Part shown: in pieces, positions 27,191 through 36,109 of the stretch
Layout: every line of letters starts with the position of its first letter
How positions within the stretch are numbered: position 1 is the first letter of the stretch
Assembly (NCBI RefSeq): GCF_001425045.1
Contig: NZ_LMDJ01000005.1
Coordinates: forward strand, 1 to 64,000
Direction of reading: 5' to 3'
DNA from: Massilia sp. Root351
Lineage (GTDB): Bacteria > Pseudomonadota > Gammaproteobacteria > Burkholderiales > Burkholderiaceae_D
DNA length: 64,000 bases
The notes under the pieces: model-generated
The model's input: the letters and a program-made list of their open reading frames with translations, nothing else
Databases searched by the model: none
What the model was told of the DNA's origin: nothing
Made by a program: the position numbers and the translations under genes

Positions 27191-27757
27191 ATGAACGGGC
27201 CGCCCACCAGGGAAGAGATCGACGCCAAGCTGGACAATGTTCGCATGTCCGCCGAGGTCTTCTTTGCCCGCATGGACGCACGCTGCGCCCGCATGGAAGC
27301 AGAGCTAAGCGCGTTCAAGGCGGAAATGGATGTGAGACTTGCGGCGTTCGAAGCAAGACTCGAGGCGAAACTCGACGCAAAGCTCGCCGCCCCGTACAAG
27401 GCCATGATCATCACGGCCATCACCTCTACGCTCACCATCATCCTCGGCGTGGGCGCCATCAACGCGACGGTGTTCACCGGCATGCTGGCCGGGCTCGACA
27501 AGGGCGAGGAACTGGGCGCCATGTACACCAAGCTCGGGCAACGCATGGTGGAGCAGGATGCGCAATTCAACCAGATGATACTGAAGCAGCGCGAGGACTT
27601 TGCGCGCCTGGAAGCCAGGCAGCGCGAGGAGTTTGCCCGCCTGGGCGTCAAGCAGCGCGAGGAATTCGCGCGCATCGACGCCAGCCTGGACGCGCGCTTC
27701 GCGGAAGAAAGGGCCGAGCGCGCGCGCCAGCGGAACCGGCGCGCGCCCGGGCCTTAG
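27191..27757 (+). CDS. Hypothetical membrane-anchored coiled-coil protein
   Basis: 188 residues from the ATG at 27191, the first in this frame not preceded by unlikely sequence. An N-terminal coiled coil (~10-75, with FKAEMDVRLAAFEARLEAKL) leads to one membrane segment (~77-100, MIITAITSTLTIILGVGAI). A second charged helical region follows. Near the C-terminus three tandem ten-residue repeats of the form KQREEFARLx can be seen (~145-175). The design resembles DUF1640/CCDC90-like or phage-accessory membrane coiled coils, without clear homology. It converges on ppnN with 7 bp between stops. Function unknown. Confidence 0.65.
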   Translation: MNGPPTREEIDAKLDNVRMSAEVFFARMDARCARMEAELSAFKAEMDVRLAAFEARLEAKLDAKLAAPYKAMIITAITSTLTIILGVGAINATVFTGMLAGLDKGEELGAMYTKLGQRMVEQDAQFNQMILKQREDFARLEARQREEFARLGVKQREEFARIDASLDARFAEERAERARQRNRRAPGP

Positions 27758-27764
27758 GCAGCTG

Positions 27765-29135
27765 TTACTGGACGATGCGGTAGCAAGGCGTGTATGCCTT
27801 GCCGGCCAGCTTCATCCGGCTTTGCGCCACGAAGGACGCCAGCAGCGAGTCCATCGGCCCCATGATGGACGGGTCACCGTGGATTTCGAAGTGGCCGTAC
27901 TTCTCGATGGCGCGAATACCCTCGTCCTTCACATTGCCAGCCACCACGCCCGAAAACGCCCGGCGCAAGTTGGCCGCCAGCAGGTGCGTGGCCTGGTTTT
28001 TGTGCAGGCTCAGGTTGCGCATGTTCTCGTGCGTTGGCGCGAACGGCTTCTGGAATTCCTGGTCGATTTTCAGCGCCCAGTTGAAGTAATAAGCGTCGCT
28101 GCGCGCCTTGCGGAATTCGCGCACTTCCTTGATGCCGGCCTGCATTTCGCGCGCCACCAGTTCCGGGTCGTCCACGATGATCTTGTAGCGCTTCTGCGCC
28201 TCGGGGCCCAGTGTGTCGGCGATGAACTGGTTGATCTGCACGAAATACTCGCGCGAGGTTTCCGGACCGGTGAACACCAGCGGGAACGGAATATCCGCGT
28301 TCTCCGGGTGCAGCAGGATGCCGAGGATGTACAGGATCTCCTCCGCCGTACCGGCGCCGCCCGGGAACACCACGATGCCATGGCCGGCGCGCACGAACGC
28401 CTCCAGCCGCTTCTCGATGTCCGGCATGATGACCAGGTCATTGACGATGGGGTTGGGCGACTCGGCCGCGATAATGCCCGGCTCGGAAATGCCCAGGTAG
28501 CGGCCCTGGTGCGTGCGCTGCTTGGCGTGGCCGATGGTGGCGCCTTTCATCGGCCCCTTCATCGCACCGGGACCGCAGCCGGTGCAGATGTCCAGACCGC
28601 GCAAGCCCATCTGGTAGCCCACTTCTTTCGAATAATTGTATTCCGCGCGGTTGATCGAGTGGCCGCCCCAGCACACCACCAGGTTCGGGTTCAGGTGTGG
28701 CTTCAGCACGTTGGCATTGCGCAGGATGTGGAATACCGCGTCGGTAATGCCGTCCGTGCGGCTCAGGTCGAACTTCGGATTGTCCGTCACTTCATTGCTG
28801 ACAAAGACGATATCGCGCAGCACCGCAAACAAATGCTCGTGGATGCCTTTGATCATCTTGCCGTCGACGAAGGCGATGGCCGGCGCGCCCTTGATGTCGA
28901 GCTTGATACCGCGCTCGCGCTGCATGATGTTGATGTCGAACGACTTGTAACGCTCCAGCAATTCCTTTCCATCGTCGATAGTGCTACCGCAGTTCAGCAC
29001 CGCCAGGGCGCAGTTGCGGAAGATGTTGTACAGCCCGCCCTTGCCGGAATCGAGCAACTTTATGACTTCCGCCTTGGAAAGCACTTCCAGCATGCCTTCA
29101 GGGGAAATGAGGGTATCGACAACGTCATGTTCCAT
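27765..29135 (-). CDS. ppnN: Pyrimidine/purine nucleotide 5'-monophosphate nucleosidase (LOG family)
   Basis: A 456-residue protein matching the length of E. coli PpnN (YgdH, 454). It cleaves nucleoside monophosphates to base plus ribose 5-phosphate, and the E. coli enzyme is stimulated by (p)ppGpp. The LOG-family active site is FPGGAGTAEEILYILGIL. The N-terminal PpnN domain (MLEVLSKAEVIKLLDSGKGGLY) and the CTGCGPGAMKGPMKGA segment are also present. It stands alone on the minus strand, divergent to the peptide transporter over 312 bp. Confidence 0.93.
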   Translation of the reverse strand: MEHDVVDTLISPEGMLEVLSKAEVIKLLDSGKGGLYNIFRNCALAVLNCGSTIDDGKELLERYKSFDINIMQRERGIKLDIKGAPAIAFVDGKMIKGIHEHLFAVLRDIVFVSNEVTDNPKFDLSRTDGITDAVFHILRNANVLKPHLNPNLVVCWGGHSINRAEYNYSKEVGYQMGLRGLDICTGCGPGAMKGPMKGATIGHAKQRTHQGRYLGISEPGIIAAESPNPIVNDLVIMPDIEKRLEAFVRAGHGIVVFPGGAGTAEEILYILGILLHPENADIPFPLVFTGPETSREYFVQINQFIADTLGPEAQKRYKIIVDDPELVAREMQAGIKEVREFRKARSDAYYFNWALKIDQEFQKPFAPTHENMRNLSLHKNQATHLLAANLRRAFSGVVAGNVKDEGIRAIEKYGHFEIHGDPSIMGPMDSLLASFVAQSRMKLAGKAYTPCYRIVQ

Positions 29136-29312
29136 GGTGCCATTCCTTTTCTAGATCCACACAACAAATCTACAACGCAACTCTTGAGCTTGCGACACCA
29201 ATATACGACAACTCCAGCGCTTTGGGGCCGGAGTTTGATAGGGAACGCCTATCGCTTAGCCCGCGCTCGTTGCGAGTTTAGCCATATTGCTGCGGCGCAG
29301 CAAGCTAATTGC

Positions 29313-29447
29313 TGGACATAAGTGCGCGGTAGATTAAAATGGCGCCCTGTTGGGACTCGGACCACCGGCAACCACGCTACAAGCGCGCTTGCTTAGTCCG
29401 GTCCCATATTTTTTTATCTAATCAAAAAATTTTTCAGGAGAAGCCGC
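29313..29447 (+). promoter_or_regulatory. Promoter and terminator-like leader of the peptide transporter
   Basis: This belongs to the 312-bp ppnN/transporter gap; 29136-29312 holds nothing else I can name. TGGACA (29313-29318), a 16-bp spacer and TAAAAT (29335-29340) form a plausible promoter. The predicted transcript soon enters a stem: GGGAC-t-CGGAC (29352-29362) pairs with GTCCGGTCCC (29396-29405), enclosing an inner CAAG-CGCG-CTTG hairpin. A run of seven Ts follows (29409-29415). This is the layout of an intrinsic terminator placed between promoter and gene. The transporter ribosome site CAGGAG lies past it. Confidence 0.5.
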
Positions 29448-30953
29448 ATGAGCGGTGCAACTACGCAGAGCCCGGAAGTCAACCTTCCCGAGTTCAAACA
29501 GATCCTGGGCCATCCGGCCCCGCTGTGGATGCTATTCATGACCGAGTTCTGGGAGCGCTTCGCGTTCTACGGCATCCGGTGGGCATTAGTGCTGTACATC
29601 GTGGCCCAGTTCTTCGGTGGCGACGCCGCCGGCCAGGCCAGCGCCAACCTCACTTACGGCTCCTACCTGGCCCTGGTGTACGCGGCGGCGCTGTTCGGCG
29701 GCTACGTGGCCGACCGCGTGCTCGGCTACCAGCGCTCGATCCTGGTAGGCGCCGTGTTCATGGCGGCCGGCCTGTTCGCCATCGCCATCCCGGACGACAC
29801 CATCTTCAAGATCGGCCTGGCCACCATCATCGTCGGTAACGGCCTGTTCAAACCGAACATCTCGACCATGGTCGGCAAGCTGTACAGCGTAGCCGATCCG
29901 CGCCGCGATTCCGGCTTCACCATCTTCTACATGGGCATCAACACCGGCGCGCTGATCGCCCCGGTGCTGACCCAGGTGCTGGCCGAGCAAGTGTTCGGCG
30001 TCGACGGCATGCCTTCCTACAAGGTAGTCTTCATGGCCGCCGGCGTGGGCATGATCATCAGCCTGATCTGGTTCTTCATCGGCCGCGCACAGCTGAAAGG
30101 CATCGGTGCGCCCGATCCTGCCGCCATGGGCATGGGCCGCGTGCTGTACGTGGTGCTGGGCGCCCTGGCCGTGATCCCGGTGGTCTACCTGCTGCTGGCA
30201 GTGGGCGCCGCCAAGCTGCAAGTGGTGCTGACGGTGCTGTTCCTGATCCTGGCCGCCATGCTGATGATCGAAGGCTTCCGCAACGGCGCCGTGGCGCGCG
30301 ACAAGGTCATCGCCATGATGGTGATCTTCACCTTCAACATCATGTTCTGGATGTTCTTCGAGCAGGCCGGCAGTTCCTTCACCTTCCTGGCCGATAACAT
30401 CGTGCGCCGCGACTTCGGCGGCTGGACCTTCCCGACCGCCTGGTTCCAGACCGTGAACTCGATCGCCATCATCGCCTGTGCGCCGATTGTCGCCACCGCC
30501 TGGGTGATGCTGGCCAAAAAGAACGCCAATCCGTCCATCCCGCGTAAGTTCGGCCTGGGCATCCTGTTCAATGCAGCCGCCTTCGGCCTGCTGTGGTTCT
30601 CGCTGTCCTCGCTGGTTGGCGCCGACAGCAAGATCCCATTCTGGACCCTGTTCATGGTGTACGTGATCCAGTCCGTGGGCGAGCTGTGCCTGTCGCCTAT
30701 CGGCCTGTCCATGGTCACCAAGCTGGCCCCTACCCGCCTGGTAGGCCTGGGCATGGGCGGCTGGTTCCTGTCCACCGGCATCGGCAACAACCTGTCGGGC
30801 ATCTTCGCTTCCCACGCCTCCGGCGAAAGCGGCATGTCGGTCACCACTGCACTGTCGGCCTATACCCAGGGCTTCTGGATCCTGATGGCTGGCGGCGTGC
30901 TGCTGTTCCTGATCGCACCGCTGATCCAGAAACTGATGCACGGCGTGAAGTAA
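29448..30953 (+). CDS. POT-family proton-dependent di/tripeptide transporter
   Basis: A 501-residue inner-membrane MFS protein of the POT/PTR2 family, with about 14 hydrophobic segments, the bacterial DtpA-like length. The proton-coupling motif ExxER is present as TEFWERFAFYGIRW, and the PTR2 signature as FTIFYMGINTGALIAP. It imports di- and tripeptides with protons. A ribosome site AGGAG precedes the ATG at 29448. A structured leader with terminator potential precedes it, and a strong terminator follows, so it is monocistronic. Which Dtp paralogue it equals cannot be told. Confidence 0.94.
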   Translation: MSGATTQSPEVNLPEFKQILGHPAPLWMLFMTEFWERFAFYGIRWALVLYIVAQFFGGDAAGQASANLTYGSYLALVYAAALFGGYVADRVLGYQRSILVGAVFMAAGLFAIAIPDDTIFKIGLATIIVGNGLFKPNISTMVGKLYSVADPRRDSGFTIFYMGINTGALIAPVLTQVLAEQVFGVDGMPSYKVVFMAAGVGMIISLIWFFIGRAQLKGIGAPDPAAMGMGRVLYVVLGALAVIPVVYLLLAVGAAKLQVVLTVLFLILAAMLMIEGFRNGAVARDKVIAMMVIFTFNIMFWMFFEQAGSSFTFLADNIVRRDFGGWTFPTAWFQTVNSIAIIACAPIVATAWVMLAKKNANPSIPRKFGLGILFNAAAFGLLWFSLSSLVGADSKIPFWTLFMVYVIQSVGELCLSPIGLSMVTKLAPTRLVGLGMGGWFLSTGIGNNLSGIFASHASGESGMSVTTALSAYTQGFWILMAGGVLLFLIAPLIQKLMHGVK

Positions 30954-30983
30954 GCGTGGTTTGAACTTCCGCGCACCATGAGA

Positions 30984-31010
30984 AACGGCAGCCCAGGCTG
31001 CCGTTTTTTT
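30984..31010 (+). terminator. Terminator after the peptide transporter
   Basis: A perfect 10-bp stem AACGGCAGCC/GGCTGCCGTT with a CA loop and a seven-T tail, touching the end of the convergent glpD gene. Confidence 0.92.
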
Positions 31011-32562
31011 ATGCCTGCAAGGGATGCAAGGCCATCCATTCCGTCAGCCGCGCGCCCGCGCCGGGCGGCACGTGCAACCCGAGCTTGGAGCGCCGCCACA
31101 GGATGTCATCGGCCGTCGCGGCCCATTCGTAGCGGCGCAGGTAGTCCACTTCGGCCTGGTACAGCGCCGGCTCCAGTTCCGGCCCCATGTCCTCCAGCTT
31201 CACGCGCCCGGCCAGCAAGGTGTGGATGCGCGTGCCGTACGCGCGCGCGTAGCGCGCCACCAGGGTACGCGGCAGCCACCGGTACTGCTGCAGCAGCTTG
31301 TCGCGCCACTCGTCGTAGCGCAGCACGGCGCAATTTTGCGGCGTGTCGCCGTACAGGTCGCCGCCCGGCAGGCAGGCCTTGGCCGTCCATCCCGGCTTGC
31401 GGTTGTCCAGCGCCTTGCACAGCAGGTCCACCGCTTCCTCGGCCAGCTTGCGGTAGGTGGTGATCTTGCCGCCGAAGATGCTCAGCAGCGGGGCCTGCCC
31501 AGCGCCATCGCCACTGTCCATTTCCAGCCGGTAGTCGCGCGTGACCGCCTTGGCGTCCTGCGCCTCGTCCTCCACCAGCGGCCGCACGCCCGCGTAGCTC
31601 CACACCACGTGCTCCGGCCGCACCGGCGCCTTGAAATACTGGCTGACCAGCTCGCACAGATAGGACACCTCCTCGGCGTCGATCGCGACCCGGTTCGGGT
31701 CGCCCTTGTAATCCAGGTCGGTGGTGCCGATCAGCGTGTAGTCCTGCTCGTAGGGAATGGCGAACACGATGCGGCCGTCGCGGTTCTGGAAGATGTAGGC
31801 GTGGTCGTGCTCGAAAATGCGCTTGACCACGATATGGCTGCCCTTGATCAGCCGCAGGTGCTGGCTGCGCCGCTGCGGCAGCGCCTGGCCCAGCAGGCTG
31901 GCGGTCCAGGGACCGGCCGCGTTGACCACGCCGCGCGCGCGCACTTCGGTTTCCGCACCGTCCGGGCCGCGCAGGGTGGCGTACCAGCTGCCGCCGTCCT
32001 CGCTGCGCCGCAGCGCGGTGCAGGCGGTGCGGGTCTTGACGGCGGCGCCGTGCATGCAGGCGTCCATGGCGTTCAGCACCACCAGGCGGGCGTCGTCCAC
32101 CCAGCCGTCCGAATACACAAAACCGCGTTTGAACTCGGGCTTGAGGGGCCGCCCCGCCACATGGCAGCCCAGGCGGATGCCGCTGGAGCCGGGCAGCAGC
32201 TCGCGCTTGGCCAGGAAGTCGTACAGGAACAGGCCGGCGCGTATCAGCAGCGCAGGCCGCTGGCCGGGCGCGTGCGGCATGACAAAACGCAGCGGGCGCA
32301 TGATGTGCGGGGCGGCGCGCAGCAGCACTTCCCGCTCGATCAGCGCCTTGCGCACCAGCGAGAATTCATAATATTCGAGGTAGCGCAGGCCACCGTGTAT
32401 CAGCTTGGTGGACGCGGAGGAGGTGTGCGACGCCAGGTCGTCCTTCTCGCACAGCACCACGCACAGGCCGCGCCCCGCAGCGTCGCGCGCTATCCCGGCG
32501 CCATTGATGCCGCCGCCTATCACCAGCAGATCGCACTCCATGTCGTACCGCACAGCCGTCAT
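31009..32562 (-). CDS. glpD: Aerobic glycerol-3-phosphate dehydrogenase
   Basis: A 517-residue FAD enzyme bound to the inner membrane that oxidises glycerol-3-phosphate to DHAP and feeds quinones. FAD-binding is DLLVIGGGINGAGIARDAAG, with the acidic end of the second strand at VVLCEKDDLASHTSS. STKLIHGGLRYLE and IFGGKITTYRKLAEEAV are family signatures. The C-terminal domain (DAO_C) spans ~390-510. No glpK, glpF or glpR is adjacent; the upstream neighbour is a LysR gene 82 bp away on the same strand. The stop region overlaps the tail of the transporter terminator. Confidence 0.95.
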   Translation of the reverse strand: MTAVRYDMECDLLVIGGGINGAGIARDAAGRGLCVVLCEKDDLASHTSSASTKLIHGGLRYLEYYEFSLVRKALIEREVLLRAAPHIMRPLRFVMPHAPGQRPALLIRAGLFLYDFLAKRELLPGSSGIRLGCHVAGRPLKPEFKRGFVYSDGWVDDARLVVLNAMDACMHGAAVKTRTACTALRRSEDGGSWYATLRGPDGAETEVRARGVVNAAGPWTASLLGQALPQRRSQHLRLIKGSHIVVKRIFEHDHAYIFQNRDGRIVFAIPYEQDYTLIGTTDLDYKGDPNRVAIDAEEVSYLCELVSQYFKAPVRPEHVVWSYAGVRPLVEDEAQDAKAVTRDYRLEMDSGDGAGQAPLLSIFGGKITTYRKLAEEAVDLLCKALDNRKPGWTAKACLPGGDLYGDTPQNCAVLRYDEWRDKLLQQYRWLPRTLVARYARAYGTRIHTLLAGRVKLEDMGPELEPALYQAEVDYLRRYEWAATADDILWRRSKLGLHVPPGAGARLTEWMALHPLQA

Positions 32563-32644
32563 TGCCTAGTCATCCGATGTGTTGCGTAGGATAAAGATAC
32601 GCCATTTATGAAGAATCTGGCAACCCCTGATATGCATATCCGCT

Positions 32645-33571
32645 CTACATGCTCCCGCCGGCGCCACACGAACAGGCTGTCAGCGCGCGCTGCATCTCTG
32701 CCATCTCGTCCACCAGCCAGGCGCGGAAACGCTCGATCTTGGGCAGGCGCTCCTTGTTGATGTTGACCAGGAAGCGGTAGCCGGAATGGTAGCTGATGGA
32801 CCGGCCGGCGATCATGTGCAGGTCGCCCTTGCGCAAGTCCTCGTAGACGATGCTGAACGCGGCCAGCGCCACGCCCTGCCCGGCCACGGCCGCCTGCGCC
32901 AGCACGCCCCAGTGGCTATAGCCGCGCGAGACGCTGTAGCCGCCCCGGGGCAGTCCGTTGGCGGCCACATAGCGGTCCCAGTGCACATTGCTGCCCTCGT
33001 CCAGCAAAGGCAGGGTGCGCAAATCGGCCAGCGTAAACTCGCTGCGCCCGGGCGGCAGGATGTCCGGACTGTAGACCGCCACCAGCCGCTCATCGAACAG
33101 GATGGTGGGATCGCCCGGCTCGTAGGCGCCATAGCGGATGGCCACGTCCACGCTGTCGTCTTCCAGGCTCACGTTGCGGTCGTTGGCGTGCAGGCGGATG
33201 TCCAGGTCCGGGTGCAGCCGCGTGAAGTGGGTCAAGCGCGGCGCCAGCCATTTCAGCGCGAACGAATGGGTGCTGGAGATACGCAGCACGCATTCCTCCC
33301 CACTCTTCTGCAGCGCCGCCGCCTTGGTGCGCAGCTCGCCCAGCACGCGCGCCACGGTGGCCGAAAAATCGCGCCCTTTCTCGGTCAGGGCCACGTGGCG
33401 CGGGTGGCGCAGGAACAGCGCGAAGCCCAGTTCCTCCTCCAGGTTCTTGATCTGCTGGCTGACGGCGGCCGGGGTCTTGTGCAGCTCCTCCGCCGCCAGC
33501 TTGAAACTGCCCCAGCGGGCGGCGGACTCCAGGTCGATCAACCCCGACAGGCTGCGCAGCGGCTTGGCCAT
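32645..33571 (-). CDS. LysR-type regulator (GcvA-like)
   Basis: A 308-residue regulator. HTH residues ~8-65 include LESAARWGSFKLAAEELHKTPAAVSQQIKNLEE split across two helices, then LGFALFLRHPRHVALTEKG. The effector domain has DVAIRYGAYEP and the GcvA-like segment LPLLDEGSNVHWDRY. The C-terminus has a Cys-x-Cys pair (ACSCGAG), unusual for the family. It is divergent from an SDR gene (105-bp gap), its most likely target by LysR custom. It lies upstream of glpD on the same strand, so read-through into glpD is possible. Confidence 0.9.
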   Translation of the reverse strand: MAKPLRSLSGLIDLESAARWGSFKLAAEELHKTPAAVSQQIKNLEEELGFALFLRHPRHVALTEKGRDFSATVARVLGELRTKAAALQKSGEECVLRISSTHSFALKWLAPRLTHFTRLHPDLDIRLHANDRNVSLEDDSVDVAIRYGAYEPGDPTILFDERLVAVYSPDILPPGRSEFTLADLRTLPLLDEGSNVHWDRYVAANGLPRGGYSVSRGYSHWGVLAQAAVAGQGVALAAFSIVYEDLRKGDLHMIAGRSISYHSGYRFLVNINKERLPKIERFRAWLVDEMAEMQRALTACSCGAGGSM

Positions 33572-33676
33572 GCAAACTCCATGAATTAGTTTAACTTGTT
33601 CTCAGACTGGCAATTTTCTCGTTTGATCGCCCATCCGCCAGGCGCGACAATGATTCCACACAAACAGGAGATTATC

Positions 33677-34666
33677 ATGCACAAGAATATCTTGGTGATC
33701 GGCGGCACGCGCTATTTCGGAAAATTGCTGGTCCAGAAGCTGCTGGCGGCCGGCCACCGTGTCACGCTGGCCACGCGCGGCCGCACTGCGGACAGCTTCG
33801 GCAGCCGCGTCCAGCGTATCCTGATAGACCGCCGCGACCATGCCGCCATGCGCGCCGCCTTTGCCGGCAGCCAAGGCTACGATATCGTGTATGACCAGCT
33901 GTGCTACACCCCGCTGGACGCCGCTATTGCCGTCGAAGTCTTTGCAGGCAAGGTGGAGCGCTACGTGATGGCGTCCACCATCGAGGTGTACCGGCGCTTG
34001 CTGGGCCGCCAGGAAGACCCGTTGACGGAGCTGGACCTGGACCTGCGCACCGTGCGCGTCGACCTGGACTGCCCGTGGAACGACCCGCTGGTGGCCGACG
34101 AGAACTACGCCGAGGGCAAACGCCAGGCCGAAGCGGTGCTGTACCGCAGCGGCAAGCTGCCGGTGGTGACGGTGCGCTTCGGCCACGTGCTGGGCGGCGA
34201 CGACTTCACCGGCCGCCTGGCGTACTACGTGGCGCTGGCGCAATCGGGCCAGGCGCTGCTGTACGCCAACGCCAGCGCGGCCAGCTCCTTTATCAGCGCG
34301 GACGCGGCCGGCGACTTCCTGCTGTGGGCCGGCCTGCAGGACTTCCTCGGCCCGGTGAACGCGGCCGGCAACGGCGCCCTGTCGGCGCTGGACCTGCACC
34401 GCCGCGTGGGCGCGGTGCTGGGCGAAAAGGTGCGCGCGCTGCCGCTCACCACGCAGGCGGGCTTGAGTCCGTTCGACTATCCCTTCCCCTTCGTCATGGA
34501 CACGGCGCGCGCCGCCAGCCTGGGCTACCGCTTCGGCGACACCGCCGGCTGGCTGGACCTGGCCATCCACCAGCTGCAGCCGGAGCTGGTGTGCGGCCTG
34601 CCGGCCGGCGCGGTCAACGTTCGGCTGGCGCCGTCCGCCCAGCCGCAGGATGCCTGCATGGCCTGA
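33677..34666 (+). CDS. NAD(P)-binding epimerase/dehydratase-family protein (extended SDR)
   Basis: 329 residues from the ATG at 33677, which follows CAGGAG and sets the Rossmann motif at the N-terminus: ILVIGGTRYFGKLLVQKL (GxxxxxG). A further segment is FGHVLGGDDFTGRLAYYV, and a C-terminal substrate region follows. The YxxxK catalytic pair of classical SDRs is replaced by ENYAEGKRQAEAVLYR, which keeps Tyr-x-x-x-Lys as YAEGK. The family includes sugar-nucleotide epimerases and mRNA-binding CSP41-type proteins; the substrate is unknown. It is divergent from the GcvA-like LysR regulator. Confidence 0.85.
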   Translation: MHKNILVIGGTRYFGKLLVQKLLAAGHRVTLATRGRTADSFGSRVQRILIDRRDHAAMRAAFAGSQGYDIVYDQLCYTPLDAAIAVEVFAGKVERYVMASTIEVYRRLLGRQEDPLTELDLDLRTVRVDLDCPWNDPLVADENYAEGKRQAEAVLYRSGKLPVVTVRFGHVLGGDDFTGRLAYYVALAQSGQALLYANASAASSFISADAAGDFLLWAGLQDFLGPVNAAGNGALSALDLHRRVGAVLGEKVRALPLTTQAGLSPFDYPFPFVMDTARAASLGYRFGDTAGWLDLAIHQLQPELVCGLPAGAVNVRLAPSAQPQDACMA

Positions 34667-34693
34667 CCCAGGACGGGGAGTTCAGCGCTGGGC

Positions 34694-35980
34694 TCAGCGC
34701 TTGAAGACCACGCCGTCCTTCATCACAAACTGCACCTGCTGCAGCACGCGGATGTCCTTCAGCGGGTCGCCGCTGACGGCGACGATGTCGGCGGCGTAGC
34801 CCGGTTCCACGGAGCCCAGGCGGCTGCCCTGGTTCAGCAGCTCGGCCGCGTTCAGCGTGGCCGAGCGGATCGCTTCCAGCGCCGGCATGCCCGCTTCCAC
34901 CATGTAGGCGAATTCCCTGGCGTTCTCCCCGTGCGGGAAGACACCCGCGTCGGTGCCGAAGGCGATCTTCACGCCGGCCTTGTAGGCCTTGCCGAAGGTG
35001 GCCTGGATCAGCGGCCCGATGGCCGCCGCCTTGGGCCGCACCATCGGTGAAAAGAATTCCGGGTCCTTGGCCTTCTCCGCCACGTAGCGCCCGGCGCTGA
35101 TGGTGGGCACGTAGTACGCGCCGTGCTTCTTGAACAGCGCGATGGCCTCGTCGTCCATATAGCTGCCATGCTCGATCGAATCCAGCCCGGCACGCAGCGC
35201 ACGCTTGATGCCTTCCACGCCGTGCGCGTGCACCGCCACGCGGAAGCCATAGTCCTTGGCGGTGGCCGCGATGGCTTTCAATTCCTCGTCCGTGAACTGC
35301 GAATTCTGGCCACTGGCGGCCTGGCTCAGCACCCCGCCGGTGGCGGTAATCTTGATCAGGTCCGCGCCTTCCTTGTAGCGCGCGCGCACCGCTTCGCGCG
35401 CCTGGTCCGGACCGTTGATCACGCCGTCGTACGGGGTCGGATGGCCGACCGCCTTGCCCAGTTCACGCGACAGGCCGTTGGTGCCGTCGCCGTGGCCGCC
35501 GGTGGTCGCAATGGCGGTGCCTGAGGTGTACATGCGCGGGCCGGGAATGGCGCCGCTGTTGATGGCACGCTTGAGCGACACGTTCAAGCCGTCGCCGGCG
35601 CCCAGGTCGCGCACCGTGGTGAAGCCGGCCTTCAGCGTGCGCTCGGCATAGGCCACCGAACGGTAGGCGTCGTCCGCCACGTCCTGGCTCAGCTTCATGC
35701 GCAGCGTTTCCACCTCCTTGTGCGACTCGCCCGTCAGGTGCACGTGCATGTCGATCAGGCCGGGCAGGCAGGACTGGCCGCTCAAATCGATATCGCCCTT
35801 GGCGGCGCCGGTGGGCGCCACCGACTTGACCACGCCGTTGTCGATCACCACGCTGACGCGCTCGCGCCAGACGCCGGCCTTGACGTCCAGCAGGCGGCCG
35901 CAATCGACGGTTTGGACGGCGGCGCCGGCAACGGCACCATTCAACAACAGCAGCAGACCCAGGGCAGACTTGGCGCGCAT
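34694..35980 (-). CDS. Exported amidohydrolase (imidazolonepropionase / Xaa-Pro dipeptidase type)
   Basis: 428 residues from the ATG at 35980, which places a clean signal peptide first (ALGLLLLLNGAVAGAA). The metal-dependent hydrolase core follows: HxH in GLIDMHVHLTGE, a Lys region in DLIKITATGG, His in VAVHAHGVEG and IEHGSYMD, and Asp in FGTDAGVFPHGEN. It acts in the periplasm. Members of this group hydrolyse Xaa-Pro dipeptides, organophosphates or other amides; substrate unknown. It is divergent from the penicillin-binding protein gene, and convergent with the SDR gene with a 27-bp gap. Confidence 0.88.
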   Translation of the reverse strand: MRAKSALGLLLLLNGAVAGAAVQTVDCGRLLDVKAGVWRERVSVVIDNGVVKSVAPTGAAKGDIDLSGQSCLPGLIDMHVHLTGESHKEVETLRMKLSQDVADDAYRSVAYAERTLKAGFTTVRDLGAGDGLNVSLKRAINSGAIPGPRMYTSGTAIATTGGHGDGTNGLSRELGKAVGHPTPYDGVINGPDQAREAVRARYKEGADLIKITATGGVLSQAASGQNSQFTDEELKAIAATAKDYGFRVAVHAHGVEGIKRALRAGLDSIEHGSYMDDEAIALFKKHGAYYVPTISAGRYVAEKAKDPEFFSPMVRPKAAAIGPLIQATFGKAYKAGVKIAFGTDAGVFPHGENAREFAYMVEAGMPALEAIRSATLNAAELLNQGSRLGSVEPGYAADIVAVSGDPLKDIRVLQQVQFVMKDGVVFKR

Positions 35981-36062
35981 GGATACATTCCCGTAAAGTT
36001 TAACGAGCGGCAAGCGTAGCATAAGTACCATCGAATGCGAATGGGCGCGCTCCCCGTTGGAC

Positions 36063-36068
36063 TATAAT
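36063..36068 (+). promoter_or_regulatory. -10 element of the penicillin-binding protein gene
   Basis: TATAAT 42 bp before the TTG start, in the gap to the divergent amidohydrolase. No clear -35 is seen at the right distance. Confidence 0.5.
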
Positions 36069-36109
36069 TGCCCGCATCCGCACAAGCTGCGCAACCATGA
36101 GTACCTGTT

